Positions 35,471 to 49,560 of a DNA stretch of 64,000 nucleotides are shown one piece after another. The stretch spans positions 112,652,035-112,716,034 of the forward strand of contig NC_073746.1 of assembly GCF_029784135.1 (NCBI RefSeq). The letters are read 5' to 3'. The DNA is from Toxorhynchites rutilus septentrionalis. Its lineage: Eukaryota > Arthropoda > Insecta > Diptera > Culicidae. Each line of letters begins with the position of its first letter. Position 1 is the first letter of the stretch. The translations under genes were made by a program, and so were the position numbers. The notes under the pieces are model-generated. The model was not told the origin of the DNA and made no database searches. It saw nothing but the letters and a program-made list of their open reading frames with translations.

Positions 35471-36520
35471 ATCAAGGGTTCTCAGGTTTCAAACTATGTG
35501 TCGCATCCGCCATAGGCGGTTTACGATGGTACGGACGGTTCACCGACCGTTCCAAACCTCGGCCAACCTTGGCTACTAGAGCGTCGGCACCGGAAATAAA
35601 ACTTTCGGTTTCGAGCCGCAAAAGCAAACAAACAGCAGAAAAAAAGCGAAATCAACTCGGCACTCGGCACTTTTCCTCCTCGGTTATTTGGGCCGCACCG
35701 GATTCTTTTTGCTGCGATGCGTTTCAGCCTGGGAAATTGATCGTGATAAGACGGCGCTACCTTGCCTGCCGGAGATGCGCGGCACGCAGTTTTTAATTTC
35801 GAGCCTCCACCATCTTAACAGAGTTGGAGATGGCAAGAGAAGCAAAACCACAATAAAAACAAAAACGCAAACTTGCGGAGAGATTTAATTAGCAATATGT
35901 TGCAATTACGGTTGCGAGGGGTTGAATGCAACCCGAGTGCACGCACATACATACACGAGTGCGCCTCGTCAGCCAGCTGAGTGCCAGTTACGACAAATGG
36001 GTGTTTTTAATTAAAATATTGTGCGCAAATAAAAGAGATTGACTAATGCAAGCTGGGTGCAATGTTGCGAAGCTAATAGAGGCATATGAGAAAGAGGAGC
36101 GGAATCCATTGTCGTGATTCGAGGCTACTGAAGAACGGTGGAGCTCTCATAACCTACAACAGTTACGTGTGTGTACACCTCTTGGGATTCATCTTCAATT
36201 GTCTAGTTCTTTCTTCTTATTCAGCTCTTTTCTGCACCAAAATTCTTAAAACAATGGGGCGAACATGAAGGCTTAATTTTTGCAGTCGCGTGATTTGTCG
36301 TCATTTTTCAGGTCGTTGTCTGAACAAGGCAACACGGGCGCTTGAGTGTCCTTCCGTAATTGCTACGGGAGGGGCGGGGGAAACTTCATTAAGCGCGCGA
36401 GTGTTTTTCTGGAGCTCGCTCCGCAATCAGCTGCTCCATTGTGAGTGCGCCCTCTCGTAGGACAATTAGCGAGGACTTTAGAATAATTGACAGATACTTT
36501 CGGGAAGTGATGCTGCTTAC
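35471..36520. other. GC-richer intron block beside the first coding exon
   Basis: Unique-looking sequence directly downstream of the exon's donor site. Positions near the start of a long intron often hold enhancers; none can be proven here. Confidence 0.35.
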
Positions 36521-36694
36521 CTGTGGTATGGTTTCGTTCAGGCTGGAATAGCTCGATGCCCGGGAATGGCTGCGAAGATGTTCGTTCAGTGGCTCAGGAC
36601 TTCCGCAGAGCGACGAGGCGCAGGAGGTCGACGACCGCATCGAGAGCGAGTCCGACCGACTGCGCATTGGTGAGATCTGCACGTGTTTCAGCAT
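36521..36694 (-). CDS. rau: rau-like Ras-association protein, first recognised coding exon
   Basis: This exon encodes residues 1-58 of a two-RA-domain protein. A pyrimidine-rich tract and TTGCAG precede ATGCTGAAACACG, and the exon ends CCACAG followed by the donor GTAAGC. It is exactly 58 codons, phase 0 at both ends, so it joins in frame to the exon at 10537-10646. The segment is rich in Ser, Arg and Leu (SRSDSLSMRSSTSC, SSYSSLNET), with no membrane segment or signal peptide, and looks like a disordered, phosphorylatable N-terminus. The start codon follows the acceptor directly, so the 5' UTR must lie in an upstream exon at a higher coordinate. An extra upstream coding exon cannot be excluded, because the frame stays open through the acceptor. 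The exon sits in a GC-richer island unlike the repeats around it. The name rests on the domain layout of the joined protein; the exon itself is well supported. Confidence 0.75.
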
Positions 36695-37740
36695 CTGCAA
36701 TTGAAAGGGAGAGGGGAAAACGAATGCCAACATTAGTTGCGGCTTCAAGTTCGGAAACGATGCGCTTCGGTACAGGAGACACAGACAGCTGCTTGTGGTG
36801 GAATATTTATTGGAATTGGTTGCACTTGCGACCGAGTTTATATCGTGCCGCGATAACAGGTTTCCAGGTGGCATCTGCGCATCGCACATATTGGTCTAAT
36901 TGACCAATTACGCGGCACCGGATCGCTGTGCGCTCTCTATCGCACCCTCAAACGGGCTGGTGGATGGTTCACATGACCTGCATGAGCGGAACGCATTGTG
37001 CGCCTTGAATTGGAGGAAATTTGAAAATTCCACAATGCAAAGTTCCCGCGCGACTTTTGATGACCTCTCCAACTCCTCTCCACCGTTCAAGAAATCATCA
37101 AGTATCCCCCCACTTACGCACTCCAACTCGACAACCATCCAGTCAAGAACCACCTGCGGTGTGAACAACAACAAAAAGAGCGTTGAATGAACCATTACGA
37201 CGGCTCTTCACTTAAGGGCTTCTGTACAGGTCAAATTCGAAAAACTGGGATCCAAACGTGAATAGTTCTCAACATCCAGCGGAATGACGTTAATTAATCT
37301 TGAAAAAAAAAGAACCAAGCAACATGCTCCCATCGAGTGATCTTTCCGGATTAGATTAGCTTAAATCGCATAGAACCCGCGCAGTTCGAACCCAGAGAAC
37401 CTTGGATTCCCACATGTTCTTCACTGATTTTAAATGTTATTTCGATTTGTTTTCGTCTCTTTTTTCCTGTGTTTCTATCTGACATTCCCCAACACTGCTC
37501 CCCGCTGATGATGGCCTCTGGCCACTGGGAGATGGATGCCGGATTCGTCCGGAATTGGCGGCGTGTGATTTATCCGTTGACGTTCGGTGGTTTTCAATTT
37601 TGTTTTGTTTTGGTAGTGGTTTCCTGTAAACAAGTTTCCGGCATTCGGGGAATGCCGGCGCTCTATCGAGACCGTTATTGAACCGTGAGGCAGCAGGAAA
37701 CCGTTTGGGCCGATTTTGCCGCCCAAATTAATGTAATGAA
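36695..37740. other. GC-richer block upstream of the first coding exon
   Basis: The polypyrimidine tract and branch region of the exon acceptor lie at its left edge. Open frames exist on both strands, but none has splice sites plus a domain. This is probably intron leading to a non-coding 5' exon beyond. Confidence 0.35.
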
Positions 37741-39050
37741 TAGTTAAGCAGTGAAGTTGAGAGATTAGACCTAGGAGATAGGGTTTCGATGTACGATTAA
37801 TCGGAGAGATGAATAGATGATTTTTTTTAAATACATTTAATCATTTTGTCAACCAGGGGCAAAATATAGTGCAAGTAAAGTAACCCTACGAATAATCCTT
37901 CGAACGGTGATTGGTAGGCCCCTCCTATGATATTTGGAAGCTAAATGAATTTGTAACATATTCACGTTATTCTCAATTTGTTATAGTGGAAAACGCGCTG
38001 TAATCCAAGAATGATTCATTTGCGTATCCGTAATATGGTGTCCCAAGGACGAATTAAAGCTTATTACAGCTTATTATATGGTGGCTGTCGGTGGAATTTA
38101 CATTCACTTGTGCAGAACGGACTCGTGTATTGAGGACGAAGCGTTACGCGTTATGTTAAAAAATCGATAACGAACCATCAGAAAAATACAGCCATCAGGC
38201 TTCAATCGAACCGTTCTTTGAAGGACTGAAGAACATCATTTGAAAATCAAGCCGACCATGAAGTTGCTGTTCATCAGCAAAACTAGCCAAACGTAAATAC
38301 TGAAGTTTACTCAGGGCTACGCAGATCGACAGTTAGATTCTCGGAAAAAATACTCTATGACAACGAACATTCACATCGAGATTTTTGAGTGTCTTTTTAA
38401 AGGCTATAATTTGGTGAAAAACCAACACAAAAGTATAGGATCTACATTATTTCAAAGATGCAAGTTTCTAGTTAGAGAAAGCTGTTATTGAAAGCAAACT
38501 TATAATCAAAAATTCTAGAATTATCACCACACAACCATCGTATTCGTCTGATATACGCCCGATTGACAGTATAATTCTTCTAAAACACAAACTATCACAT
38601 CGAGACTGATGACAATTTTCGAAAAAAGATATAGAATAACAATTGCGGTGAGAGTGAAATGAATTCCGGAAAATGTATTTGGAAACGAAACGAATATTTT
38701 TTTTTTAATCTGAAGCCGATTCTTTAATTTGGAACGGACAATAAATATTCATAAAATAACAGCTAACATAACTCAAATTCTTGACATTAATCTACGGAAA
38801 AATAATATTCAACAAGTGATAATTCTGTTTCTTTCTGTCAATTAACTGTTTTAATTTGTAAAAATCCAACTGTGAACTGCCAAAATAGGCTCCAAACATT
38901 TATCAACGTAACTTGAATTTAACGACTTAAGAATGTTACTTAGACTAACCGAGAAGACGATATACAGAACTATTTTTGAAACCATATGTAATCCATATTA
39001 CAAGTTCCATTTTCGTTTTTTGGGTTTTTTTGCGAACATTATTCCCAACA
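37741..39050. other. AT-rich non-coding sequence
   Basis: No domain, SINE or tandem unit is recognisable. Confidence 0.3.
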
Positions 39051-39054
39051 TGTC

Positions 39055-39400
39055 GTTAACAGAAAAATATATAATTCTTGGCAGAAAAGATGCTTTTTAT
39101 TGTGTTACAGCGTCGAACGCACAAATAAAACCACCTGTTAGAATTCAAAAATGTTAAAATGTTTGTAGGTATAGAGCAGACTTCTCACTCTCTCAGACTG
39201 AATGTCATCTTGGAATTGTACCCAATAAATCACAAATGATGCCAAGCAGGGATTGAACCAAGGCCGGCTTGTTTGTAAGATTGTTCCACATAACTACTGT
39301 ACCAGTATTGGTGAATAGCACATTTAATGATACTTTTAAGCTCATTTAAAGTAATGTATGCAGATGTCAAAAAATGTAACAAATATTCATTTGGGGATGT
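39055..39400 (-). mobile_element. tRNA-derived SINE-like repeat (family D), copy 1
   Basis: The minus strand has TGGTACAGTAGTTATGTGG and the B box GGTTCAATCCCTG, then ATTCCAAGATGACATTCAGT. It matches 61835-62110. The tail end is uncertain. Confidence 0.65.
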
Positions 39401-40384
39401 AGTACCAGCTGCATTGACCTAGAATCCAAACTGCAGCCTGACCGGTTCTTCTGGTTGGCCCAGCTGGTGTTACTTTATTTCAAACTATTTTGAATGTGTA
39501 ACTATAACGAAAAACTAAAACATCATTGTATAATTATGCCAAACCAAAAAAACAGGACCCACTTTTATTAAATAGATATAGCAAATACAGCATTCGTTCT
39601 ACGGACAATGTGGATACAGAAAATATTGCGACTCCGCCCGTTTTCAATTTTTCAAGTATAAAGAAGCTCGTCGTGATTTCACAGCATTCACGATTCATCA
39701 GTTATCCAGCTAGCGACCAGAGCGCAACGAGGTTTTCTAAACGACCTCACTCATGGCCGAGAGTTTGGCTATGTTTTATAATTCAAACCATGATTATCAT
39801 AATTCAAGGCATAGTCTCACTCCAGCTTGCATACATCAGTCTTGCTCAATGCTGATGTCAGACATAGCTGTTTTTTCTCGATAAAAAATGATGAATGGAA
39901 GATAGTTATCACACACAGAGTGAAGTTATTTTGTTCGATTCCATGCTGTTTGGTGGAGAGCGCTTCTATATTTTTGCAAAACATCAATTCTGCATATGTA
40001 CGGGAGTGTAAATTTGAAATTTCGAAAAAGAGTTCGTCGCATTCGGAGTTTCAGGATTTGTGCGTTCATACATATCTCTTTGCCGGTTGAGAAAAGTTGT
40101 ATGAGAATCACTTGTGAAGGATAAAATGTGTATGAGTAATGTTTGTTGATTATTGACCCAATTTTCTTCTGTAATTTTAGAAACGTGTTGGGATTTATTG
40201 GTGTAATGAGAATTATATATCGAATTATAGAAGCTTCCCCAGAATCTCGGACTTTCTCAGTTCATCCACCTTTAGCCTTAAGAAAATCCGATTTGGAAAA
40301 CTATACTAACAATCACTTTAGGGGATTGTTTAGAATTTTTGTAATTTTTTAGAAACCTGGCTTAGAATTTTAGCGGGAAACATT
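39401..40384. other. AT-rich non-coding sequence
   Basis: No feature recognised; small open frames only. Confidence 0.3.
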
Positions 40385-41400
<1,016 letters not shown>

Positions 41401-43850
41401 TGTCTATTTCATGCTAGGAAAAAAATACGGAAAGTTTCCATGACCAATTGCCGTCACACATTCAATAACATTTTTATGATTGCCACAATCCCTGCATTTA
41501 TTAATGTGAACCCTTACTTTCAATTTACCATATGAGTGAAAATTTTTGATTGAGGTCCACAGCACCAAACTCCAATAGGCCCACGCTTGTTCCCATACCC
41601 AGCACACATCCGGTGAGATATTCCCGGGGAAAGCCTCTTTACATTCATAACACACACGCACACACACATACACTGCACAGCACATCCGAGGGGGAGTCAC
41701 AACATAGCGGCAACACTTCCTGCGTGCGAGCGCGCTCCGTACAACACACTCATGTAACGGAATGTAAACATAAACAAAACACCGGAATTGTCTGCACTCG
41801 CAGTAGACAGCAGGGGGTAACAAAAAATGGGAGAACAAAAAATCATAAATTCAATCAATCCTGCTCAATGATTTGATTATGCTCGCCGTCATGGTTGTTG
41901 TCGTTGTTGTTCTATTACGCGGCACCCTACGGATCAACCAAAGCGGGAGTGTATACTTCCACTGGAGGAACAGTACCGCTTCCGGTATGGTACTGTATTT
42001 CCCAGCGCCGCGCTATGTTTTGCTTTGTGCTCTTTTTATGTTAATTTCATTGTAAACAACCATTATGCTACCGGCGGGGGAAACAAAACAAAAAAAAAAG
42101 TTTTCGGGAATCGCTGCTGCTGGTGCCATTGGCGAGTTCAGGCGGTGACAGGAAGCTGGCACTCCGGATGTCGGGACCGAGCGTTCGTTTTGAAGTCTAA
42201 TTCCATTTTTTTTCATCTCTCGCTCCCCAGAAAGCAAGTGTAATAAACAATTGACATAAATATCAATATCCAGAGTGTCGTTAGAACTCCGGCGGGGTAA
42301 TGAAAGCTAACGCAGAAATGCTCTGTAGGATTCTGGTCTTAATTGCCGACAATCGCTGATAACCCTTTCCGGCGGATTCTTCCCGGCCAATTTAGAATGG
42401 TTCTTGTTTTTATTGTCAACTTGCGTGAGCCATTTCCTTCCAGCGAAAATTGACAAGCCCGGGGGAGACCCCAGTGAAGGGACGGCATAAATTCTTGCAT
42501 TCTCTCTTTGGACCGTTCGTTCGTTCTACCGGCGGCGCACGCCATAGCAGGTCCATCTCAGCTGAACGTACGGAAACTGGTTATGAGATGTAACATCTCA
42601 ATGTGCGCATGGAATGCCCTGCCGCGCGCGGGTACGTGACTTTGCAAGGCCAGTGCCGCAGTCGCCACCACCGCCGTATCAACGGGATCGACGGGTTATT
42701 ATGCACTTTTGTCATCCTCTGTGGCCTGTGGCGTAACTGCGTAACAGTTGGACACCAATTAGCTTCATTTGCCTTCCGGAGCCGGTAACCGGTAAGACGG
42801 GACGCGAATTTGCAACCACACAGACAGGATTTAAAACCGGTTCGGGAGAATCTGCTCGTGGCCATCTCCCGGTGACCTGGAATGTGCGATGTGCGCTGTA
42901 GTGCTTCCGGCATTGGATGGGGGGATAAAAACGTAATATATGAACTTTTTTCATTTATGCCCTCTCTAAATCGCAAACACATGCCCCGTTTGAGTTCTGG
43001 CCTCTCGCATAATATTATGCACGATTCATTTCCCGTTGAGTGTTTGCTGTCGAAACTTTTGCCCCCGAAAAATGCGGGCAAATATGCATCTATCCAAACG
43101 GATTCCCATGGCGATAGCGGCTGGAACTCGCGGATGTCAACGATTCGAATGGCAAAAGCTGATACCAAAAATGGCCGGTCAGCCTCAATGTTTACGTTGT
43201 CATTGAACGACGGAGGAAAAATCACTGTCATGCACCCTGGTGGAATTCGATTCCGTATTAGTATCTCTGACAGCAACAGTCGCACTTTATGAAAATATTT
43301 ACGGTGGTTTCGCATAGTTCAACGCGTCATTACATAACATAACCTATTCGGGGTTCTAACCACATCGGGCATGACATCAGTGTTGTCATCAACGATAGAA
43401 CAGAGCTAATATTTCATCATTACATAGTTCGCTCAAATAAACTACGGATGCTTAAGCCAGAACTGATGCGTGTTTTAATTGAAAGCCATATACGATACTA
43501 ATTAAATGGGCATCCAAACAGAGTTAGCTAGAGGCACCCTTACCCCCCTTGACGACTAAGTTGTTTCACAGTTTTAAATTCAATGTTTTGAATCGTCAAC
43601 TTTCTTTGTGCTTAGAAACAGAGCGAATTACCCTGATGCTCTCTCACTCGCTCTCATATGCTTGAGGGTTATTAAAAATACAATCTACATCGATGTTCAT
43701 AAATATTTGTCATATACATGCGTCTTAAAAACATTCTTAATTCGTAATGTCTTCTTATGTTGAAGCTAGTTTTAAATGACCATTTGTGTAGGTAATAGAT
43801 AAAAAATAGCAAATTTTTGCCAATGGTAGTAAAATAATATAACTTTCAGA
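41401..43850. other. GC-richer unique block
   Basis: Balanced composition to about 43400 and no repeat partner in the window. A 244-codon minus-strand frame at 42581-43315 overlaps a 136-codon plus frame, lacks any recognisable domain and looks like chance. It may hold promoter or enhancer DNA. Confidence 0.35.
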
Positions 43851-44435
43851 AAGCGGGAAGTGGGTTATAGCTGTAGTATATCCGCAAGGTTGACGTAAGA
43901 CTATCGTTGATTTAGTGATCATTTGTTTGAAGTTGAGTCTGAATCCATTCTGAATGAATGAATAAATGAATATTTGGGGGATACCAATATTGGATACGAA
44001 AATATCCTACTGATGGGGAAGAATAATCTTCAGAAACTTTCCTGCTAATTGAACTTGATTGAAAAATCACAAAACCAAATGTATTTGGTCGCAGTATTGT
44101 ATGGATAGAAAACGTTAAAATAAACTCTTTCGCTTGAATGCAATTTTCAATTCCAAGGAGCCGGCAGATTATTTTGCAGCAACGATAACAGCTTTCCAGA
44201 ATCTTCTCGATGCCGGATAACAACCAAATGAAAAGAGTAGCGCGTGTATGTGTGCTGCACCGATGCCTCAAGCGGAACCGTTTTTCGATGCTGATACTTT
44301 CTTGGTCGCTATTTCAGTGGCATCACTCTCCTCCTGATGGATTTCCAAGTTTTTGGATCAAAAAGTAACAAGTATGTAAGGGGTAAACATTTTATCTTTC
44401 GAATGAAGTGTTTATCATACCATTTCGTTCAGTTG
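43850..44435 (+). mobile_element. TE family D, shorter copy
   Basis: It starts GTGGGTTATAGCTGTAGTAT, then CAAGGTTGACGTAAGACTAT, and matches 21380-22658 without the internal duplication, ending ATCATACCATTTCGTTCA. The 118-bp array is absent after it. Confidence 0.65.
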
Positions 44436-46430
44436 TATAGGAGCTATGAACGCTCAAGATCTCGGTCTCCGGCGTAATGCTTTTGTTTTCGAAACTTTCA
44501 TTTTACATTCCGGTATTCCGGAATGTAATATATTGTTGTAATATTTAAAATAAACGATATTGTTCTCGATGTTTCCGCTTCCGCTCTCGATGTAAAAACC
44601 GCTTTATTTATGTTTTTTCAAGAACTCGAACAACAAATACGTCACGGGGACTGTAACTTTGGAGAAGTTTCCCGGGCAGCGATGCTGTTCTTCGTTAAAT
44701 TGTAATATTTCCTGGAATACGCTTCTAGTTATTAGGTTGTCCAGCAAATATGTGTGCGCAACTGATGATAATCGAATCGACACGCTGATGAAGAATAATC
44801 CACGACACATTAATCAGCAGGTTTCTTACAAGTATCTATGCTCTGATTTTGTTGAAAATTCAAACATTTCAGCCAGCTTGCGTCGGTTTACGATAGAAGA
44901 TGTCCGAGATTTGATTCGCATGTGATGTTTTGCTATAACTTAAATATTGTGTTTTATAACGTGATCACAACGTAAATGGATTTTGGAAGAAAACAAACAA
45001 ACAGAAATTCAAATAATTTTGTTGTTCCCCAAAGCCGTTCAACGAATTGAGAGCAAACCGTTGCTATTAATTAAGTTTACATTTTCGTAATGTAAAAACA
45101 TAAGAAAGGGGCATAGAAACAAGCATAAAATTGAATTTAGTCACAAATGAACTATTTTTTCGATGATTTTTTTCAAGAAATGGATAAATTTCCAACAGGG
45201 GGAGGGGTATAGAAAATGTCCATGCTTGTCCACGAAGGGGAAGGGGGGTATCTGAAATCGTATTTTTTCTGTCCACGTGGTATGTGCCCTTTTTTCTGAT
45301 ATCAATGAAATCATGAAATTAAATCGATAAGAATATATCCGGTGCCCTCAAGCCACCCCAAAGTCAGGAATAGGCTAATAAAACTAGTTAAATTCCCCAG
45401 TCAATTTTGTCATACTGAGTCGGTATCTTTATTGTAGCTTCGTTTAGAAAGATAGGAGCAATTACCAACTTTTTATTTCAATCAATATATAAATCAATAC
45501 ATTAAATTCAATGCTTGCAAGTCGATGCAAGTTCACTCACTCTCTACACACACAGAAAAATAATCAATAAAAATGACAAATTTTATGGTAAACACATTCT
45601 TTCGTTCGATTTGCGTGTAGACCTCGGGAAAATTTCGTTTCGAATGGTGGTTTACATTTGCTATAAAGCAGATAAAAATCATTCCATTTTTTAAAGCATA
45701 ATTGAGAAAAAACGTTACATAATCCGAACTGTACAAGTCCGATAAGAAACTATACTTGTAATTTTGTAATGACTGAAGAGTATTCGTCCAATCATCCCAT
45801 CATCGTATGTTTTGGAGCGAAAAAATACGAACGATTCGATAATGATAACTCATTTTACACACTAACGAGGTATGGTAATGTGGTAATGAGTTCTCAATTC
45901 AGGAAGTGCGTGAATTCGCTCATTGAAAGATGTTGATAAGTATTTTCTGATTCACATCATTTTCATAAAGAAGACACATTTTTTCATCGAATATAATAAC
46001 TTTATTACTAGCAAACATCTTTCCATTATCCAATCGCCAAATCACCAAAATTATATCAAGGTAGTTATCTATGTTCGATGCTCTTACACTAGATTATAGT
46101 TATACTACTGATGATGTAGGATAAATGTCGTTTTTTGTGTTTTTAAAAGCAATCATTGTTATCGATTATTATGGTTTACCATAAAGAGTTAGTTCTAAAT
46201 ACCCACCATTTACATCATCGATGTGAATTGCCTCATTGCTATTTGCCAAGAATTATGCATGATTTTTAACAAGTTTTGAAGCATTTATGCACTTGTCACT
46301 GCACTATTTCTCGGGCCATTATTCGGACAGAAAAATATGTACTAAAGGTGTACTAAACTGTTTTGAAAAAAATCTGAAATGATGTCAAAGAAAAATGAGC
46401 TCTGGTTCTGTTGTAGTAACTGGGAAAGCA
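44436..46430. other. AT-rich non-coding sequence
   Basis: One plus-strand frame of 88 codons at 44659-44925 (ATDDNRIDTLMKNNPRH, RRFTIEDVRDLIRM) looks moderately protein-like, but no family is recognised. The rest shows nothing. Confidence 0.3.
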
Positions 46431-47300
46431 GGAGATCGGGTCGAGAGCATTCAATTTATCGGTAGCCCGATAGCCGATATCATCAGATGACAGATCAAGA
46501 ACACAAGGGCGAGTTTAGGAAATACAAAGAAGAACGAACCAGATCAGTCACCGGATTAAAATCCGGTTCATAAATTTAAAAATTTGGGCTACTTTAACAA
46601 GTGAGGGAACAAAAAAAAATTCGTCAATTGAGGCCTGAAGTACATATTTCGGGTCTGGTAATCATAAAACTGGATCCCTTATGCTGAGCTCCACGAACGT
46701 TACCATCAGATGCCAATATCAACTCATTTTCAGGATCTAAGGTAGTGGTGGATTAGCCTGTAAACAGGCATTGAACTGAATTCCGCATAGACATCGCAGC
46801 AAAGGCAGATCCCGATCTCCCAGGCGCCTCAGCATTTACAACAAGATCGATAAAGTCAACTCAAATTTGATATGGACGTAGGTCAATGCGAGAGTTTCGA
46901 ATTCACCATCCTGGACCACCTTCTGACGATAATACTATGCTCTCGGCTTAGAGCACACCAATCTTAAGTTGATCATCAATGGTCTACATACATTATTGGA
47001 GAGGTTTGAGGCACAAAACATTTGGTTTGAGAAGCATTTCTACTAGATCTCAAAAATGAAGAAAAGTATGTCTTGCAATTTTACCAAACTTCCCTAAGAC
47101 GTATTGATTCCTTGCGTGTAGGATCATATGGACTAATTTACCTTTCAACAAACTAGCGATTCGTGTTTGATGCCTTACGAGAATAAGGTTTCAAAGAACG
47201 GACACCACTGAACTTGAACGGTTAGCTTTAAGAGCAATAAGTATGTCGCAAACCAGAGTTGCCGCAATGAGATCTGTTTCAGAAGACATACCGTTTCGGA
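46430..47300 (+). pseudogene. Possible heavily decayed coding relic
   Basis: Short protein-like stretches in shifting frames (ERFEAQNIWFEKHF, then EEKYVLQFYQTSLRRID) are separated by stops. This would fit an old retroelement gag or similar, but no signature motif survives. It could be chance. Confidence 0.25.
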
Positions 47301-48040
47301 TTCAAGTCATGCAAAGTAAAAAAATCCAACCCCAGTTATAATCATAATTATGGAATTCAGTAGAAAACATTTGATTTGGCGAACCATTTGTACTTGTGGA
47401 AGGGAAGCTATGGTCTTCCATGGCCATAGGCACAACAAACAAGGAAATTTGACAGAAGAATTAAAAACGGCTTTGTCTTTCACAAAAAGCCACGATGATA
47501 TTCCTCTGTACAGGCCTGACTTGATGTAAATTCAGTTTATTAATAAATTCCATCAATTCCAATAATTCCCCTGAGTTACGACCAACGAAATGATATTGGT
47601 CCCTGTAACCCAAATATTTCAAACAAATCAATTGTAATCAATCGACCGTGAATACGAGCGAAAAATATCTGGGATGTCTGAAATGATCCTGGGATCTCCA
47701 GACGTAATTTGGCGATAAGGTTTACTGCGGCGCACAGTTCGGCAAATTTGTATGTGAGAAGGAATTTGTACCGTGCCAGCAAACATTTTGTTGTGGATTC
47801 GTATCCTCGTAACTATTATTGAGTTTAATTCATTGGAGGAAAAAACCGTCCGTTTTTAGTGGATAATTTTACGAACAAATACTGCGGCTAAAAAATGCAT
47901 CAAACGTTATGAAAATCTGCATTGGACGAATTAGTTGACTGATTTAATTTCGGTTTATTAAATCATACTTCACGAAGGATTTCGTTTTGGGTTTTTTTTT
48001 TGGTTAAACTGTTCTCGCCTGAATAACACATAGAAATCTT
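47301..48040. other. AT-rich non-coding sequence
   Basis: Nothing recognised. Confidence 0.3.
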
Positions 48041-49560
48041 TATGACGAATACTTCTGCCCTACGGTGTACACATCTCAGCATCAAAATGCAAAAGCCATT
48101 GTTTGGGCACTTCGGCGCGGCGCTGGATTCAGTTAATTTGAATTCCTCATGTTTATTTACCCACCCACCTCCATCTCCACCACCTACCGGCTCGAAGAAG
48201 AACTATGACCGGCGGAAATCTTCTCCGCGAAGACGCTAGAAAACTCATCGTCCCCCATTGTCTCACCGGGAGAATCGGCTGGTGTGATATACCTGCGGGC
48301 TTGGGCCCAGGTTCAGACTCGCGGGGGGTTTGCATCATCACTCGCTTTATTCGCCCTCTATGGGCGAATAAAGCTTCCGCCATTTTCGTCGGGCGTTGCG
48401 TTGCGTTCGAAGCATCCAAAAAATTAGTGTTGTCATCGGTTGTTGTTCAACGATTTTTCCCAGCGGCTCAACCTGCTGGAAAACAATGAGTTAATGGCCC
48501 TGGGGAGCGCGAGTTGTTGCGCTTCGAGGTAGTAGTTGTTGTTGCAGTTGATCTCGTAACCTCGACAGTTTGAAAGCTTCTGAATTATTAATAGCAGAGC
48601 TACCCGTTGTAGTTTTGAACAAGACGCCCGGCTGAACTTTGTCTTCTTTTTTTTTTTGTTCGGTGTTGCTATTTTGTTTCGTCGTTGTGCACTCTGATTC
48701 CAGCAAGAACTCAGTTCGCACATAAATTAGCATACAAACGAAACTTTTTGGGCGAAACGAGAAACTTTGTTCGGTAAGTTCGCAAGTTTGTTCGGATCTA
48801 TGTTTGGAGCGACAGAGAGTTGCAGACGCTGCATAAAAATTATTAAAGATGGTTCATCTCAAGCGATCCAACGCCCTTGTTGATTCGTGCTTGATTCTGC
48901 GTCCTCTCGCGATGTCATTCTTGCGGTCATCAAGGGCCAAACATGGGAAGAAGGAACCTCACATGTGAGATGGAATTAAAGTCCCCACGAATGACCTACG
49001 GAGGAATTTCGACACGAAAACATCCAATTTAATTTGCCCAATCTCATGTCGTCACTCGTCTCGGATAACGTTCCTACCTTTGAATTAGAATCAGCCGGTC
49101 TCGCCGCCAAGCTTCATTAGATCGCAAAGAATAGCAAACGAGGCGCTACGAGGGGAGGGGGGGCTAAGAATGGGACCATCGTAAAATATCATTACAATTC
49201 CAAACAGCTTCCTCCCGTTCGCTGGATTAGACCGCATTCTTTCGAATTTCGCTTTTTCGCCGTCTTCAGTAGTTTTCGGCGGTGCGTTTCGATTGTATTT
49301 CTCTTGGTTTGTCTCGTGCATCTTGGTCCCGCGATGGACAACCACCACTGCCGACCGGTCGTGCTTATGTTGACCGGGAAGGCCGGAGGTTCCAGAGGGG
49401 TCCCTTTAATTTACCTCCTCTCGAATGAGCCAGCAGAAATTTTGCGTCGTACATTTTGTGGTGAATCAAGCCAAAGCCTCGGGAGAAGAGCGGGAACGGA
49501 TGTGGCATCCGTTCGTGGTGGTTAGTTATCTATGTTATGAACCGAGCTAAGGGGCGCTAA
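48041..49560. other. GC-richer unique block
   Basis: Balanced composition, a (GTTGTT) run near 48530 and a strong short hairpin at 48344-48374. No exon is supported. Confidence 0.35.
48344..48374. repeat. Perfect 13-bp stem-loop
   Basis: GCTTTATTCGCCC and GGGCGAATAAAGC around the loop TCTAT. It resembles a terminator-like hairpin in shape, but this is a eukaryotic sequence, so that role is not implied. Confidence 0.95.

Larger units (their letters stand above)
10647..36520 (-). other. 25.9-kb intron of the rau-like gene
   Basis: The intron is bounded by the donor GTAAGC below 36521 and the acceptor CCCTCTTTCAG above 10646, both phase 0. It holds mobile elements, tandem repeats, decayed simple repeat and a few GC-richer unique blocks, and I found no other coding exon in it. 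The join is inferred from splice sites, phase and the fact that exon 2 begins exactly at an RA-domain boundary; RNA reads would prove it. Confidence 0.7.

Noticed and set aside
35329..35796. 155-codon plus-strand frame
   Set aside because: Begins inside a SINE with a clear target-site duplication and has no domain after it.
36594..36903. Plus-strand and alternate minus-strand frames over the first exon
   Set aside because: Shadows of the 58-codon exon with canonical splice sites; they show no domain.
42581..43315. 244-codon minus-strand frame
   Set aside because: Overlapping open frames on the plus strand, no domain, and composition expected by chance in a GC-richer block; a conservation test could reopen it.
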